Shown here: piece by piece, positions 9,229-18,016 of the stretch | Position numbering within the stretch: position 1 is the first letter of the stretch | How the letters are laid out: every line of letters starts with the position of its first letter | DNA from: Seonamhaeicola sp. | GTDB lineage: Bacteria; Bacteroidota; Bacteroidia; Flavobacteriales; Flavobacteriaceae | Length of the DNA: 64,000 nt | Assembly: GCF_028281565.1 (NCBI RefSeq) | Contig: NZ_JANQJQ010000030.1 | Location: 124,001-188,000, forward strand | Direction of reading: 5' to 3' | Program-made: the position numbers and the translations under genes | Notes under the pieces: model-generated | What the model was told of the DNA's origin: nothing | Databases searched by the model: none | Seen by the model: only the letters and a program-made list of their open reading frames with translations

Positions 9229-10311
9229 TTACCCCTTATAAAATGGTAATTTTACTACTGTTGCAGGAATTGTTTTTTTTCTGATTTGAATATTTATCTT
9301 GCTGCCGATTTCTGAAAAAATTATGGGAATATACCCTAAACCTATACCTTTACCAAGGCTGGGGGACATGGTGCCGGAGGTTATATGGCCTATTTTGGTG
9401 CCATTGCTATCAACAATATCATAACCTTGTCTTGGAATACCACGCTCGTCCAGTTCAAATGCAACAAGCTTGCGTTCCGGTCCGCGATGTTTTTCATCCT
9501 CCAGGGCCTGAGAATTTGTAAATGCTTTAGTGAATTTAGTGATCCAACCTAAACCGGCTTCAATAGGTGATGTGGTATCATCAATATCGTTGCCATATAA
9601 ACAGTACCCCATTTCTAAACGCAAGGTGTCACGAGCGGCCAATCCAATGGGTTTAATGCCAAAATCGGCTCCAGCTTCAAAAACCTTATCCCAAATTTGT
9701 TTTACTTCACTGTTCTTACAGTAAATTTCAAAGCCTCCGCTTCCGGTATAACCTGTTGCTGAAATGATGACATGTTCAATACCTGCAAAATCACCAACAA
9801 TAAAATTGTAAAACTTAATAGCGGCCAAATCATGACTACTCAGACTTTGCATGGCTTCAACAGCTTTAGGCCCTTGAACGGCAAGTAAGGAATAATCATC
9901 ACTTAAATCCCGTATGGTAGCACCCACATCATTTTTTGATTGAATCCAGTTCCAATCCTTTTCAATATTACTGGCGTTAACCACTAATAAATAGGTTTGT
10001 TCTTTAACCCGATAAATGATCAAATCATCAATAATACCACCGGTTTCATTAGGCATGCAACTATATTGCGCTTTACCGATAGTTAATTTAGACGCATCAT
10101 TGCTACTTACTTTCTGAATTAAATCCAAAGCATGTTCCCCTTCAATTAAAAACTCCCCCATATGGGATACATCAAATACGCCCACTGCGTTTCTAACAGT
10201 TTCGTGTTCCACATTTACACCTTCATATTGTACCGGCATATTAAAGCCTGCAAAAGGCACCATTTTAGCCCCTAATGCTTCATGAGTTGCAGATAAAGCG
10301 GTATTTTTCAT
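9229..10311 (-). CDS. gcvT: Glycine cleavage system T-protein (aminomethyltransferase)
   Basis: A 360-residue GcvT of ordinary length. It has the N-terminal [11 protein letters not shown] and [10 protein letters not shown] blocks and the C-terminal [16 protein letters not shown] block, which are diagnostic. It transfers the methylene carbon from the H-protein-bound aminomethyl group to tetrahydrofolate and releases ammonia. Other gcv genes are not in the window, as is common in Bacteroidota. It is first in the leftward glsA run, with a -7 box at 10343-10350. Confidence 0.95.
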   Translation of the reverse strand: MKNTALSATHEALGAKMVPFAGFNMPVQYEGVNVEHETVRNAVGVFDVSHMGEFLIEGEHALDLIQKVSSNDASKLTIGKAQYSCMPNETGGIIDDLIIYRVKEQTYLLVVNASNIEKDWNWIQSKNDVGATIRDLSDDYSLLAVQGPKAVEAMQSLSSHDLAAIKFYNFIVGDFAGIEHVIISATGYTGSGGFEIYCKNSEVKQIWDKVFEAGADFGIKPIGLAARDTLRLEMGYCLYGNDIDDTTSPIEAGLGWITKFTKAFTNSQALEDEKHRGPERKLVAFELDERGIPRQGYDIVDSNGTKIGHITSGTMSPSLGKGIGLGYIPIIFSEIGSKINIQIRKKTIPATVVKLPFYKG

Positions 10312-10342
10312 ATTTACTTATTGAATTTTAAATTTTGCGGAA

Positions 10343-10350
10343 CAAAAGTA
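10343..10350 (-). promoter_or_regulatory. -7 promoter box of the gcvT operon
   Basis: The minus strand reads TACTTTTG, an exact TAnnTTTG match 32 bp before the gcvT ATG. The same octamer occurs in front of thrA, the 2OG oxygenase and the hxlR gene in this window. Confidence 0.6.
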
Positions 10351-10464
10351 CATAAATTCGTAAGATTCCTTTTGAAGAAGTTATATTAAATATTCAACAA
10401 TTAAATTAGACCTGTTAGAAACTAAAAACGTGGAAAATCTTTCTATTTTAGTGGAAAAAATAAA

Positions 10465-10779
10465 ATGGGACCGATAGTACATCATGTGTTTTTCTGGTTA
10501 AAACAGCCAGACTCCTTAGAAGACAGACAACAACTAATAGATGGTATTAAAACCTTGGGGGCTATTGAACAGGTAAATGATATACATGTTGGTGTTCCGG
10601 CGTCAACAGAAGAAAGAGGCGTAGTGGACAGTAGTTTTTCAGTGACAGAAATGTTAATATTTGCCAATGAAGAAAATGAAGCCATTTATCAAAATCATCC
10701 TATTCATTTGGAATTTGTTAAAAACCATGAACATTTATGGAATAAGGTTTTAGTATATGACAGTAAAAGTGTTTTGTAG
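10465..10779 (+). CDS. Dabb (stress-responsive A/B barrel) family protein
   Basis: A 104-residue single-domain protein with the characteristic start VHHVFFWLK, the helix-loop with GVPASTEERG, and a C-terminal block with EFVKNHEHLW. These small dimeric ferredoxin-like barrels have varied, mostly unknown roles in bacteria. It is an isolated rightward gene between the gcvT and thr units. Confidence 0.8.
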   Translation: MGPIVHHVFFWLKQPDSLEDRQQLIDGIKTLGAIEQVNDIHVGVPASTEERGVVDSSFSVTEMLIFANEENEAIYQNHPIHLEFVKNHEHLWNKVLVYDSKSVL

Positions 10780-10785
10780 GCTAAT

Positions 10786-10819
10786 AAAAAAAGCCCTTAC
10801 ACCGTAAACGACTCAAGGG
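10786..10819 (-). terminator. Possible terminator of the thr operon
   Basis: On the minus strand a 5-bp stem CCCTT / AAGGG with a 16-base loop is followed by C and a T-run, 23 bases after the thrC stop. The stem is short, so this is a weak call. Confidence 0.4.
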
Positions 10820-10841
10820 ATTAAAATTATAGTTGAATCTT

Positions 10842-12134
10842 TTAGTTCAGTAAAAATGATTTCAGATCCTCATAAGTAGAAATAACAACCGATACCTTTT
10901 CTTTACCCATGACTTCCTGAATTTGCTCCGGTAACGGCTGTTCTTTTTTGATAACTTCTTCAACCACATCTAAAAACTTGGTGGGGTGAGCCGTTTCTAA
11001 AAACACGCAATGAGCCTCCGGGTTTTCTTTTAGATATTCCTGGCTTCCCAAATAGCCAACAGCACCATGTGGGTCCGCTACATAGTTAAATTCATTATGC
11101 ATCTCTAACATAGCTTCTTTGGTCTCATCGTCTGTAAAGCTGTATGAAGACACATTTTTCTTTAGATTGTCGAATTGATTCTTGTAAATCTCCTGGATAC
11201 GAATAAAGTTACTGGGAGCGCCTACATCCATAGCATTACTTATAGTTTGAATAGATGGCTTTGGTTCGTATAATTGAGACTGCAAATAACGTGTTACCAC
11301 GTTGTTTACATTGTTTGAAGCCACAAAATGCTTTATAGGCAAGCCCAATTGTTGCGCCATCATTCCGGCACAAATGTTTCCAAAGTTTCCACTTGGCACG
11401 GAGAAAACTATATTATCGTACTTTTTATGAAGTTGCTTGTAAGCAAACATAAAGTAGAACAATTGCGGTAACCATCGTGCCACATTGATAGAGTTGGCAG
11501 ACGTTAACTGCATTTGGTTAGTCAGGTCTTCATCCAAAAAAGTGGTTTTGACCATGGCCTGACAATCGTCAAAAGTACCATTAACCTCTAAGGCCTTAAT
11601 ATTTTGTCCTAATGTAGTTAACTGCTTTTCCTGAATATCACTCACTTTTCCGCTAGGGTAGAGTATAACCACGTTTACGCCTTTTACTCCTAGAAATCCA
11701 TTCGCAACCGCACCGCCGGTATCTCCGGAGGTAGCAACTAATACGGTGACTTCATTGTCGTTATCCTTGTTGAAATACCCTAAACAGCGCGCCATGAAAC
11801 GAGCTCCTACGTCTTTAAAAGCCATCGTTGGCCCATGAAACAGTTCTAAAGTCGAAATGTTTTCATTAAGTTGTACTACAGGAAAATCAAATGACAGCGT
11901 TTCTTCAACAATGGTCTTTAAAACCGCTTCGGGAATTTCTGGAGACACAAATTGTTTAATGGCTTCAAAAGCGATTTCGGTGTTTGATAAACTATCAATA
12001 TTCTTAAAGAAATCTGCATTTAAAGGTGTAATACTTTCCGGAAAGTACAAGCCTTTATCCGGGGCTAATCCTTTTACAACAGCATTCTCAAACGTTGAAT
12101 CCGGGGCTTGTTTGTTTAGAGAGTAGTAATTCAT
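10842..12134 (-). CDS. thrC: Threonine synthase
   Basis: A 430-residue PLP enzyme. The cofactor lysine is K107 in the block HGPTMAFKDVG, and the glycine-rich phosphate loop is SGDTGGAVANG. It converts O-phosphohomoserine to threonine, the last step of the pathway. It is the last gene of the operon thrA-thrB-(four-helix-bundle)-thrC. Its start is 13 bases after the left heptad-repeat arm, so its translation initiation region lies next to that structure. Confidence 0.95.
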   Translation of the reverse strand: MNYYSLNKQAPDSTFENAVVKGLAPDKGLYFPESITPLNADFFKNIDSLSNTEIAFEAIKQFVSPEIPEAVLKTIVEETLSFDFPVVQLNENISTLELFHGPTMAFKDVGARFMARCLGYFNKDNDNEVTVLVATSGDTGGAVANGFLGVKGVNVVILYPSGKVSDIQEKQLTTLGQNIKALEVNGTFDDCQAMVKTTFLDEDLTNQMQLTSANSINVARWLPQLFYFMFAYKQLHKKYDNIVFSVPSGNFGNICAGMMAQQLGLPIKHFVASNNVNNVVTRYLQSQLYEPKPSIQTISNAMDVGAPSNFIRIQEIYKNQFDNLKKNVSSYSFTDDETKEAMLEMHNEFNYVADPHGAVGYLGSQEYLKENPEAHCVFLETAHPTKFLDVVEEVIKKEQPLPEQIQEVMGKEKVSVVISTYEDLKSFLLN

Positions 12135-12148
12135 TGGTTTTATTTTAT

Positions 12149-12173
12149 GACCATTGACCGAGGACCGAAGACC
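12149..12173 (+). repeat. Left arm of heptad inverted repeat (GACC core), thrC side
   Basis: Four GACC tetramers start at 12149, 12156, 12163 and 12170, an exact 7-base phase, with three variable bases between cores. The inverse complement of the arrangement, GGTC every 7 bases, is found at 12568-12592 on the other side of the four-helix-bundle gene. Confidence 0.85.
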
Positions 12174-12223
12174 AAAGAAGGAACATAGCCCAATGGTTTT
12201 ATAATTGTTATTTTATGTTTTTT

Positions 12224-12580
12224 CTAAATCATGTTCATTAGACTAAAAGACTCATTGTAAAATCTGAAAAACTCGTCTTTAGATATATAGTTTCTTTTTT
12301 GTGCTTTGAATAGACAGGTTACAACTTCGGCTAATGAACGGATGGCATACCCTATAAATTTCTTTTGCTCAGGGTTCGATTGGCCAATTGAGCCTTCAGA
12401 TATATTTAGAGCGACGGAATCAGAAGCTTTCCTTATTTGACTGGATAAATTGAACTTTTCCTTATCGGGGAAAGAATCTGCCATTTTATCAATCTCCTCT
12501 CCAAAGTCCATCGCTTTTTGCCAAATTGTGAGTTTCTCAAACTTAAACTTTCCAATTTTATCATTTTGGTCTTTGGTCAT
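12224..12580 (-). CDS. Four-helix-bundle protein (S23/23S rRNA intervening-sequence family)
   Basis: A 118-residue all-helical protein of the S23/IVP family. It shows the typical N-terminal FEKLTIWQKAMDF, the central SSQIRKASDSVALNISEG and the later RSLAEVVTCLFKAQ. In Salmonella, Leptospira and others this family is encoded inside 23S rRNA intervening sequences. Related Avd proteins serve diversity-generating retroelements. No rRNA or reverse transcriptase is here. The gene interrupts the thr operon between thrB and thrC. Its first codons, Met-Thr-Lys-Asp-Gln, are made from the heptad repeat itself, so it looks like part of a repeat-bounded cassette. Its molecular function is unknown. Confidence 0.85.
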   Translation of the reverse strand: MTKDQNDKIGKFKFEKLTIWQKAMDFGEEIDKMADSFPDKEKFNLSSQIRKASDSVALNISEGSIGQSNPEQKKFIGYAIRSLAEVVTCLFKAQKRNYISKDEFFRFYNESFSLMNMI

Positions 12581-12592
12581 AGGTCTTTGGTC
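12568..12592 (+). repeat. Right arm of heptad inverted repeat (GGTC core), thrB side
   Basis: GGTC tetramers start at 12568, 12575, 12582 and 12589, an exact 7-base phase. The arm overlaps the ATG (12578-12580, minus) and first codons of the four-helix-bundle gene. The tandem units have the form TTGGTCN. The arm can pair with 12149-12173 in the transcript. Confidence 0.85.
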
Positions 12593-12594
12593 CT

Positions 12595-13515
12595 TTAAAG
12601 AATTTTAATTCCTTGAGTATTAATTTTTGATACATGCATATCGAATTCAATACCAGTCTTAGAATATATTTTTTCTATAGCATCTTTCACATCTATAGCA
12701 GTTTCTTCTCCTTTACTTAATGAAAAAATTGAAGGTCCCGAGCCTGAAATTCCGGAACCTAAGGCACCGGCATCAATAGCAGCTTTGGTTACGTCATCAA
12801 AGTACGGAATTAACCTGCTTCTATGGGGTTCTACTATTACATCATGCAAAGACTTTTTAATAACTTCAAAATCACCGGTATGCAAGCCATGGACTAAACT
12901 TCCAAAATTGGCCCATTGGGTAATAGCATCTTCAAGTGCTACTTCTTTTGGTAAAAGGGCTCTTGATTCAGCGGTTTTTATTTCGATCTGAGGATGAATA
13001 ATCGTAGCATATAAATCATCAGGAGCAGGGATTTCTAAAATCTCCAACGGTGAGACGCTTTTTACCAATGCAAAACCTCCAAAGATAGCCGGGGCCAAAT
13101 TATCGGCATGTTCACATTTACTGGCTAAAGCCTCACCTTTAATAGCAAATTCTGTTAATTGGGTTTTGGTAAAGGGCCTGCCTAAAAGCTCATTCATACC
13201 AAAAACACTGCCAACGGCACTGGCTGCACTACTACCAATACCACTGCCCGGTTTAATCTTTTTATAGATCTCAATCTCGAAACCAAAATCCACGTCAATA
13301 GCATCATACATGGCTAAAGCCGATACTCCGGAAACATTTTTTTCGGTTTCATATGGCAAATCAAAACCTTCAATATGAGTGATACGAATCCCTTTTTTAT
13401 CGGTCTTTCTAATCACCATCTCATCTCCAACACTATCGAGGCAAAACCCCATAACGTCAAATCCGCAGGATACATTGGCGACGGTAGCCGGAGAAAATAG
13501 TCTTATTTCGTTCAT
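12595..13515 (-). CDS. thrB: Homoserine kinase
   Basis: A GHMP kinase of 306 residues from the chosen start. The ATP loop GSGIGSSAASAVG and the N-terminal SPATVANVSCGFD motif are intact, as is the C-terminal GSGISGSGPSIF. It phosphorylates homoserine for threonine synthase. The open frame extends to 13581, but the extra 22 residues (ELHEESSCFCSS...) do not belong to the family, and the ATG at 13515 gives the usual length. The gap to thrA holds a second heptad inverted repeat. Confidence 0.95.
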   Translation of the reverse strand: MNEIRLFSPATVANVSCGFDVMGFCLDSVGDEMVIRKTDKKGIRITHIEGFDLPYETEKNVSGVSALAMYDAIDVDFGFEIEIYKKIKPGSGIGSSAASAVGSVFGMNELLGRPFTKTQLTEFAIKGEALASKCEHADNLAPAIFGGFALVKSVSPLEILEIPAPDDLYATIIHPQIEIKTAESRALLPKEVALEDAITQWANFGSLVHGLHTGDFEVIKKSLHDVIVEPHRSRLIPYFDDVTKAAIDAGALGSGISGSGPSIFSLSKGEETAIDVKDAIEKIYSKTGIEFDMHVSKINTQGIKIL

Positions 13516-13589
13516 TTTTTCTATTAAATAGTTCTCGGCCGCACTAGAGCAAAAACAAGAACTTTCTTCGTGTAATTCCATTTTTTCAT

Positions 13590-13667
13590 AGAAAAAAGAA
13601 AATAGATAAAAGAGAAAAGACTTTTTGGTGGCCGTCTTTATTCTTGTTTCTATATTCTTGTGTCTTT
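13590..13667. repeat. Heptad inverted repeat in the thrA-thrB gap (AGA/TCT core)
   Basis: AGA trinucleotides recur at 13590, 13597, 13604, 13611 and 13618. After a short spacer, TCT recurs at 13635, 13642, 13649, 13656 and 13663. Both arms keep an exact 7-base phase and are inverted relative to each other. The AT-rich core makes this less specific than the GGTC element, but the phasing is complete over five units per arm. Confidence 0.7.
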
Positions 13668-16112
13668 TTAATCATTTCCTAATCTAATAATATCTGCAAA
13701 CAATCCAGAAGCAGTTACATCAGCACCCGCTCCGGCACCTTTTATAATCATAGGTTGTTCCGGATAACGATCCGTATAGAACATCACAATATTGTCTTTT
13801 CCTTCCAGGTTATAGAACGGATGGCCAACCGGTATTTCCTGTAAACCTACACTGGCCTTGCCATTATCAAATTTGGCTACATACTTCAACTGACACTCTT
13901 TGGATTTTGCTGAAGCATATAAATTTTGATAGTGCGCTTCATCTTCAACTAAGGTTTGGTAAAAATCATCAACAGAGTCACTTTTCAATCCTGAATCGGA
14001 AAGGAAGGAGGTATTTTCAATATCTTCCAAATTCATTTCCACACCACTTTCCCTGGCCAAGATCAATATTTTTCTGGCTACATCCACACCACTAAGGTCA
14101 ATTCTTGGATCCGGCTCCGTATAGCCTTCAGCAGCAGCTTGTTTCACAATATCGTAAAACTTGGTTGAATCGTTGAAGTTATTAAAAACAAAGTTTAGAC
14201 TTCCTGATAATACAGCTTGAATTGAATTCACCTTATCGCCTGAGGCAATTAAGTTACTCAAAGTGTCTATTACCGGTAAACCGGCTCCTACATTGGTTTC
14301 AAATAAGAAAGGGGCATTGTATTTAAGAGATAAACGCTTTAACTCTTTATAATCGATATAATCACTTGAGCAGGCTATTTTGTTACATGCTACTACCGAT
14401 ATACTTTCACGCAAATATTGCGGGTACAAGTCGGCTACCTCTTTATTAGCTGTTACATCTATAAAAATACTGTTGCGTAAATTCAATGCTTTAGCATTCT
14501 CAAAAAAGCCCTGCAAAGAAGCCTGTTCACCATCCGCTAACCGGTCTTTCCATGATTTCAGATCAATACCATTTTCATCAAAAACCATTTTTCTGGAATT
14601 TGATAATCCAATAACACGTAAATTGATCTTAAGGTTCTCCTTTAAATATTTGCGTTGTTGCTTTATTTGCTCAACTAAACGCTCCCCAACATTACCAACT
14701 CCTGTAATAAACACATTGAGTTGCTTGGTCTTTGATTCAAAAAACTGCTCATGCAATACGTTTAATGCCTTCTTAACATCATTTTCAGCTATAACAACTG
14801 AGATGTTCTTTTCAGAAGCGCCTTGTGCTATAGCTCTCACGTTCACGTTATTTTTTCCCAGAGCACTAAACAGTTTACCGCTAATACCCTGATGGTTTTT
14901 CATATTGTCGCCAACAAGCGCTACTATGGATAACTTGTCCTCAACAATGATCGGGTCAATTTTATTAAGAGCAATTTCGTTTTCAAAAGTAGCATCAATA
15001 GCTTCTTTAGCGGCTTCGGCATCTTTAGCGTCAATACCCAAACAAATAGAATGCTCTGATGATGCCTGCGTGATCAAAATGATGTTGATCTTCTCCTGGG
15101 ATAGCGTTTCAAATAATCGTTTTGAAAATCCGGGAATACCTATCATGCCACTACCTTCCAGTGTCAATAAAGCAATATTTCCGATATTACTGATACCCTT
15201 TACGGGTTTGTTTGAGTTTACAGCATCATTGGAAATGATCGTTCCTACAGCTTCCGGTTCCAGTGTGTTTTTAATATGAATAGGGATTTCAAGATCTAAA
15301 ACCGGTTGCACTGTTGGAGGGTACAATACTTTGGCTCCAAAATGGGACAATTCCATAGCTTCCTGATACGAAATCGCTTTTATAGGATAGGCATGTTTTA
15401 CTATTTTTGGATTGGTAGTGAACATACCGCTTACATCTGTCCAGATCTGTAATTGCTCCACTTTTAAAGCCGCTGCTATGATGGCAGCCGTGAAATCAGA
15501 ACCACCACGACCTAAAGTGGTTTGTTCACCGTTCACAGAGGTTGACACAAACCCGGGAAGGATAGTGATTTGCTGATTGGCAGCCTTAAAATAGTCTTTT
15601 ATATTCTTATTGGTAATGTTGTAATTTACTTCTGCTTTTGTGAAATTAGAGTTTGTTATAACAAGCTCCTGGGAGTTTTTGCGTTCTGCGGACATCCCCC
15701 TGTTCTTCATGGTTTCTGCGATGATAAATGAGGATAATAACTCTCCAAAGCCTACTAATTTATCAGATGTTTTAGGTGATAGTTCGTTTATTAAATAAAT
15801 CCCATCCAATAAGCTTTTTAGTTCGTCTAATCGTTTGTTAACAAAGTCGATAACAGTTTCGTTATTGCCCGGGATTAGTTCGTTGACAATATTTAAATGA
15901 ATATCTTTTATAGTATTAAAAACCTCTAAAAACTCCGAATCTTTATTTTGGGCTAATTTTCCCGCCAGGAGCAATTTATCTGTAATGCCTCCAACGGCAG
16001 AAACTACGCAGATCACAGCGTCGTTTTTAGAATAATCTTCTAAGATATTTATGACGTTATTTATATTTTTTGAAGAACCTACGGAAGTTCCTCCAAATTT
16101 TAAAACTTGCAT
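13668..16112 (-). CDS. thrA: Bifunctional aspartate kinase/homoserine dehydrogenase I
   Basis: An 814-residue fusion. The N-terminal aspartokinase starts with LKFGGTSVG (residues 4-12), followed by tandem ACT regulatory domains (about residues 300-460) and a C-terminal homoserine dehydrogenase with the Rossmann loop GVGNVGERL near residue 475. It catalyses the first and third steps of the aspartate pathway, and the ACT domains suggest feedback by threonine. It is the first structural gene of the operon, and a Thr-rich leader ORF lies upstream. Confidence 0.95.
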   Translation of the reverse strand: MQVLKFGGTSVGSSKNINNVINILEDYSKNDAVICVVSAVGGITDKLLLAGKLAQNKDSEFLEVFNTIKDIHLNIVNELIPGNNETVIDFVNKRLDELKSLLDGIYLINELSPKTSDKLVGFGELLSSFIIAETMKNRGMSAERKNSQELVITNSNFTKAEVNYNITNKNIKDYFKAANQQITILPGFVSTSVNGEQTTLGRGGSDFTAAIIAAALKVEQLQIWTDVSGMFTTNPKIVKHAYPIKAISYQEAMELSHFGAKVLYPPTVQPVLDLEIPIHIKNTLEPEAVGTIISNDAVNSNKPVKGISNIGNIALLTLEGSGMIGIPGFSKRLFETLSQEKINIILITQASSEHSICLGIDAKDAEAAKEAIDATFENEIALNKIDPIIVEDKLSIVALVGDNMKNHQGISGKLFSALGKNNVNVRAIAQGASEKNISVVIAENDVKKALNVLHEQFFESKTKQLNVFITGVGNVGERLVEQIKQQRKYLKENLKINLRVIGLSNSRKMVFDENGIDLKSWKDRLADGEQASLQGFFENAKALNLRNSIFIDVTANKEVADLYPQYLRESISVVACNKIACSSDYIDYKELKRLSLKYNAPFLFETNVGAGLPVIDTLSNLIASGDKVNSIQAVLSGSLNFVFNNFNDSTKFYDIVKQAAAEGYTEPDPRIDLSGVDVARKILILARESGVEMNLEDIENTSFLSDSGLKSDSVDDFYQTLVEDEAHYQNLYASAKSKECQLKYVAKFDNGKASVGLQEIPVGHPFYNLEGKDNIVMFYTDRYPEQPMIIKGAGAGADVTASGLFADIIRLGND

Positions 16113-16147
16113 TGTTTAATGAATTGATAATTGAAAATATATTTTTT

Positions 16148-16175
16148 GAGTTGTGATCCTTTTCTAAAATCACAA
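16148..16175 (-). promoter_or_regulatory. Candidate attenuator hairpin in the thr leader RNA
   Basis: In the minus-strand RNA, TTGTGAT (16169-16175) can pair with ATCACAA (16151-16157) over an 11-base loop. The 3' arm overlaps ACAACTC (16148-16154), which can instead pair, with one G-U, with GGGTTGT (16201-16207) at the end of the leader ORF. The two pairings exclude each other. No classic U-run follows the hairpin, so it may not be a standard intrinsic terminator. Confidence 0.5.
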
Positions 16176-16197
16176 AGATAGCCTGAAGTATATATAA

Positions 16198-16302
16198 TTA
16201 ACAACCCCAAAGGGTAGTAGTTGTAGTAGTACCAATAAAAGAAGTTGCTCCTTTAGTTAAAAGAGCCTGTGTAAATCTTCTATTTTGGTCTAAATGGTTC
16301 AT
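16198..16302 (-). CDS. thrL: Threonine operon leader peptide (six consecutive Thr codons)
   Basis: A 34-codon ORF that ends FIGTTTTTTLWGC and stops 85 bp before thrA. The codons of the run are ACT ACT ACA ACT ACT ACC. A longer frame to 16413 is possible, but a good -7 box at 16324-16331 places the transcript start inside that longer frame, so the ATG at 16302 is the likely start. By analogy with enterobacterial thrL it would sense charged tRNA-Thr. The gene symbol is used by function, not homology. Confidence 0.75.
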   Translation of the reverse strand: MNHLDQNRRFTQALLTKGATSFIGTTTTTTLWGC

Positions 16303-16323
16303 AAAAGCTATGATAATACAAGC

Positions 16324-16331
16324 CAAAAGTA
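16324..16331 (-). promoter_or_regulatory. -7 promoter box of the thr operon
   Basis: The minus strand reads TACTTTTG, an exact TAnnTTTG match. The predicted start of transcription falls about 15 bases before the leader ATG at 16302, which supports the short leader ORF. Confidence 0.6.
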
Positions 16332-16456
16332 TTACATTTAGACTAATAAAAAAACTAAAACTATTTTTTTGTAATATTCTTAAGCAGAACCCATTTTCTT
16401 TTAAGAAATGCAACGTATTTACAGAAGAATTAGAAATTCAATAATCAGATAATTTA

Positions 16457-18013
16457 ATGAAGATATTTTCAAGAGAACAGGTTTATGAAGGCGACAGATT
16501 AACCGCAGAACGGCAAAAAATCACTTCAACCGATTTAATGGAGCGTGCAGCTACCCAGATCTTTAATTGGATGCATATGCGTATGCAGGGGGCGCAGGTG
16601 CCGGTACATGTGTTTTGCGGTATTGGTAATAACGGAGGTGATGGTTTGGTTTTGTCAAGACATTTAATTATTCATGGCTATAATGTAAACACTTACGTGG
16701 TTAATTATAGTGATAAGCGTTCCAAAGATTTTTTAATTAATTACGATAGAATAAAAACCGTTACAAAAGAGTGGCCCATACTTCTGACCGGTGAAGCGGA
16801 TTTTCCTGAAATTCATCCGGACGATATTATTGTTGATGCCATTTTTGGTATTGGTTTAAACAGGCCGGTTGTAGATTGGGTTAAAAAACTTTTTAAACAT
16901 TTTAGAAATACCAAAGCCTTTACGCTTTCGGTTGATATCCCTTCCGGGTTAAGCACGGATAAAGTACCGGAACATGAGGATGACGTGGTTTGGGCCGGTT
17001 ACACCTTGAGTTTTGCTTCCCCCAAGATGGTATTCTTTTTGCCGGAAACAGCTAAATACACTGTACAATGGGAAGTTTTGGATATTGGTTTGGACCAGGC
17101 GTTTTTACACACTACAGAAACCGATGTTGAATTAATAGGAAAGTTTGAAGTTTTACCGGTTTACATCCCCAGGGATAAATTTTCACATAAAGGGCAGTTT
17201 GGTCATAGTTTAATTATTGGTGGTAGTTATGGCAAAATAGGCGCTTTGACTTTGGCGAGTAAAGGTGCGCTGTCTGCCGGAGCGGGTTTAGTATCTGTAT
17301 TCACCCCTAAATGTGGATATAATGTGCTTCAATCCGCTTTTCCAGAAGCTATGGTGATGACTGATACCAACGAGGAGCTTATTACTGATATTAATTTTGA
17401 TTTGGAACCAACGGTAATTGGCATTGGCGTGGGTATTGGAACAGATGCTAAAACCATAAGTGCTTTTGAATCGTTTTTAAAACGGAACAAAGCACCATTG
17501 GTTATTGATGCCGATGGGATAAACATACTCGCCAAAAAGAAAACCTTATTAAAACTATTGCCTGAAAATGCCGTTTTGACCCCACATCCAAAGGAATTAG
17601 AACGTTTGATAGGAAGTTGGAGTGATGATTTTGACAAGTTAAAAAAGGTAAAGGCTTTTTCAAAAAAACATAAAGTCATTGTAGTTATTAAAGGCGCCAA
17701 TACTATTACGGTTTTAGAGGATAAGCTTTATGTGAATACAACCGGAAACCCGGGCTTATCTACAGCCGGAAGCGGCGATGTTTTAACAGGCATTATTACC
17801 GGTTTAATATCGCAAGGTTACAATCCGTTGGTAGCTTCTATTTTCGGGGTTTATTTACATGGAAAATCGGCTGACATTGCTGTTGAAGATTTTGGATACC
17901 AAAGTTTGATAGCCAGTCATGTGATTGAGTATTTGGGAAAAGCTTTTTTGGATCTATTTAAGCAACCGGAGCAACCGCCACAGCAGGAAAACGAGGAAGA
18001 AGAACAAAGGTAA
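16457..18013 (+). CDS. nnr: Bifunctional NAD(P)H-hydrate epimerase/ADP-dependent dehydratase
   Basis: A 518-residue fusion of the YjeF N-terminal epimerase domain (GNNGGDGLVLSRH near residue 57) and the C-terminal ribokinase-like dehydratase (AGSGDVLTG near residue 437). It repairs hydrated NADH and NADPH. The C-terminus carries a short acidic, Gln-rich tail. It is divergent from the thr operon and stands alone. Confidence 0.93.
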   Translation: MKIFSREQVYEGDRLTAERQKITSTDLMERAATQIFNWMHMRMQGAQVPVHVFCGIGNNGGDGLVLSRHLIIHGYNVNTYVVNYSDKRSKDFLINYDRIKTVTKEWPILLTGEADFPEIHPDDIIVDAIFGIGLNRPVVDWVKKLFKHFRNTKAFTLSVDIPSGLSTDKVPEHEDDVVWAGYTLSFASPKMVFFLPETAKYTVQWEVLDIGLDQAFLHTTETDVELIGKFEVLPVYIPRDKFSHKGQFGHSLIIGGSYGKIGALTLASKGALSAGAGLVSVFTPKCGYNVLQSAFPEAMVMTDTNEELITDINFDLEPTVIGIGVGIGTDAKTISAFESFLKRNKAPLVIDADGINILAKKKTLLKLLPENAVLTPHPKELERLIGSWSDDFDKLKKVKAFSKKHKVIVVIKGANTITVLEDKLYVNTTGNPGLSTAGSGDVLTGIITGLISQGYNPLVASIFGVYLHGKSADIAVEDFGYQSLIASHVIEYLGKAFLDLFKQPEQPPQQENEEEEQR

Positions 18014-18016
18014 GGC

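Noticed and set aside
12224-12580. Diversity-generating retroelement, based on the Avd-like four-helix-bundle protein
   Set aside because: No reverse transcriptase, template repeat or variable repeat was seen in the window.
14380-15279. Long open frames on the plus strand opposite thrA (170 and 124 codons)
   Set aside because: They lie antisense to a clearly conserved thrA coding sequence, have no recognisable domain and unusual Ser/Cys-rich composition, so they are shadows.
16303-16413. Upstream extension of the thr leader ORF to 71 codons
   Set aside because: The -7 box at 16324-16331 lies inside the extension, so it would not be transcribed from that promoter.
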